From Rhodobacteraceae bacterium UBA3087 (GTDB lineage: Bacteria; Pseudomonadota; Alphaproteobacteria; Rhodobacterales; Rhodobacteraceae): DNA of 6,085 bases. Within the stretch, counting starts at the first letter, position 1; every line of letters starts with the position of its first letter. The notes under the pieces are model-generated. The model searched no databases. It was given only the letters and a program-made list of their open reading frames with translations, and was not told the DNA's origin. A program made the translations under genes and the position numbers. Positions 5,889 to 6,085 of this stretch are shown here, piece by piece. The stretch lies in NCBI GenBank assembly GCA_002367285.1, contig DFBF01000157.1:1-6085 (forward strand), given 5' to 3'.

Positions 5889-6085
5889 ATGGCTGGGAAA
5901 CGGGAAGAAAAGCGCGAAGCCTTGCGCCGTGCGTTGATCAATGCGGCCGAACGCCAAATCGTGGCGGGCGGCATGAAATCGGTAAAGGCCCGCGATCTGG
6001 CTGGCGAAGTCGGCTGTGCTGTCGGGGCGATTTACAACGTGTTTGACGACCTGACCGCGCTGTTCATGGCGGTGAACGGGCGCAC
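5889..6085 (+). CDS. TetR/AcrR-family regulator, 3' end cut by window edge
   Basis: Only the first 65 residues are in the window, which is the DNA-binding domain. It shows the TetR pattern: a basic helix 1 (REEKREALRRALINAAERQI, 5-24), then AGGMKSVKARDLAGEVGCAVGAIYNVF (26-52), containing the helix-turn-helix with the recognition-helix signature VGAIYNVFDD and then LTALFMAVN. The ligand-binding C-terminal domain lies outside, so the effector cannot be guessed. The ATG at 5889 is preceded by GGAGG with a short 4-nt gap. It is divergent from the DUF817 gene (84 bp between start codons), and such regulators often control the neighbour and themselves. A palindrome suited to this lies at 5857-5875. 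Confidence 0.9.
   Translation, partial: MAGKREEKREALRRALINAAERQIVAGGMKSVKARDLAGEVGCAVGAIYNVFDDLTALFMAVNGR

Noticed and set aside
5805..5957. 51-residue N-terminal extension of the DUF817 protein from an ATG at 5957
   Set aside because: It would overlap the start of the divergent TetR gene and cover the shared promoter and palindrome. The ATG at 5804 has a purine-rich GGAGAG upstream and gives a normal family length.

Overview
This window looks like chromosomal DNA from an alphaproteobacterium, most likely Rhodobacterales (Roseobacter/Rhodobacter side). The reasons are a GC-rich coding style, a mitochondrial-type complex I accessory subunit (NDUFS4/ETC complex I family, in bacteria essentially alphaproteobacterial), a DUF817 membrane protein, and a direct-repeat SOS box of the alphaproteobacterial GTTC-N7-GTTC type. 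It is mainly housekeeping DNA with one unusual non-coding stretch.

Layout. (1) 1-269, minus: start of a small lipoprotein gene cut by the left edge. (2) 344-2503, minus: complete uvrB (nucleotide excision repair), 74 bp upstream of the lipoprotein gene and probably co-transcribed with it. Its upstream region carries a near-consensus LexA box and a 15-bp tandem repeat that falsely extends the reading frame. (3) 2504-3290: 787 bp with no full-length protein gene. It holds a 21-codon remnant of a GNAT acetyltransferase, a densely self-complementary stretch (2777-2916), a possible 19-codon small ORF with a strong ribosome binding site, a 16-bp-stem hairpin whose loop is a G-quadruplex motif on the minus strand, and a strong plus-strand Rho-independent terminator. 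The hairpin and terminator together look like an unannotated small RNA gene. (4) 3291-3602, plus: complex I NDUFS4-type subunit, with its own candidate promoter just after that terminator. (5) 3787-4545, minus: YbfF-like alpha/beta hydrolase. (6) 4616-4978, plus: small C-terminally membrane-anchored protein of unknown function, divergent from the hydrolase. (7) 4917-5804, minus: DUF817 multi-pass membrane protein whose 3' end overlaps gene 6 tail-to-tail by 62 bp. (8) 5889-6085, plus: TetR-family regulator cut by the right edge, divergent from the DUF817 gene.

How the parts may work together. uvrB is probably damage-inducible through LexA. The TetR gene and DUF817 gene share an 84-bp divergent promoter region with a 19-bp palindrome overlapping the TetR gene's candidate -10 element, the usual layout for an autoregulated repressor and its target. 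The other genes appear independently transcribed. The best candidates for something undescribed are the putative small RNA at about 3022-3209 and the structured block before it. All promoter and operator calls were made by eye.
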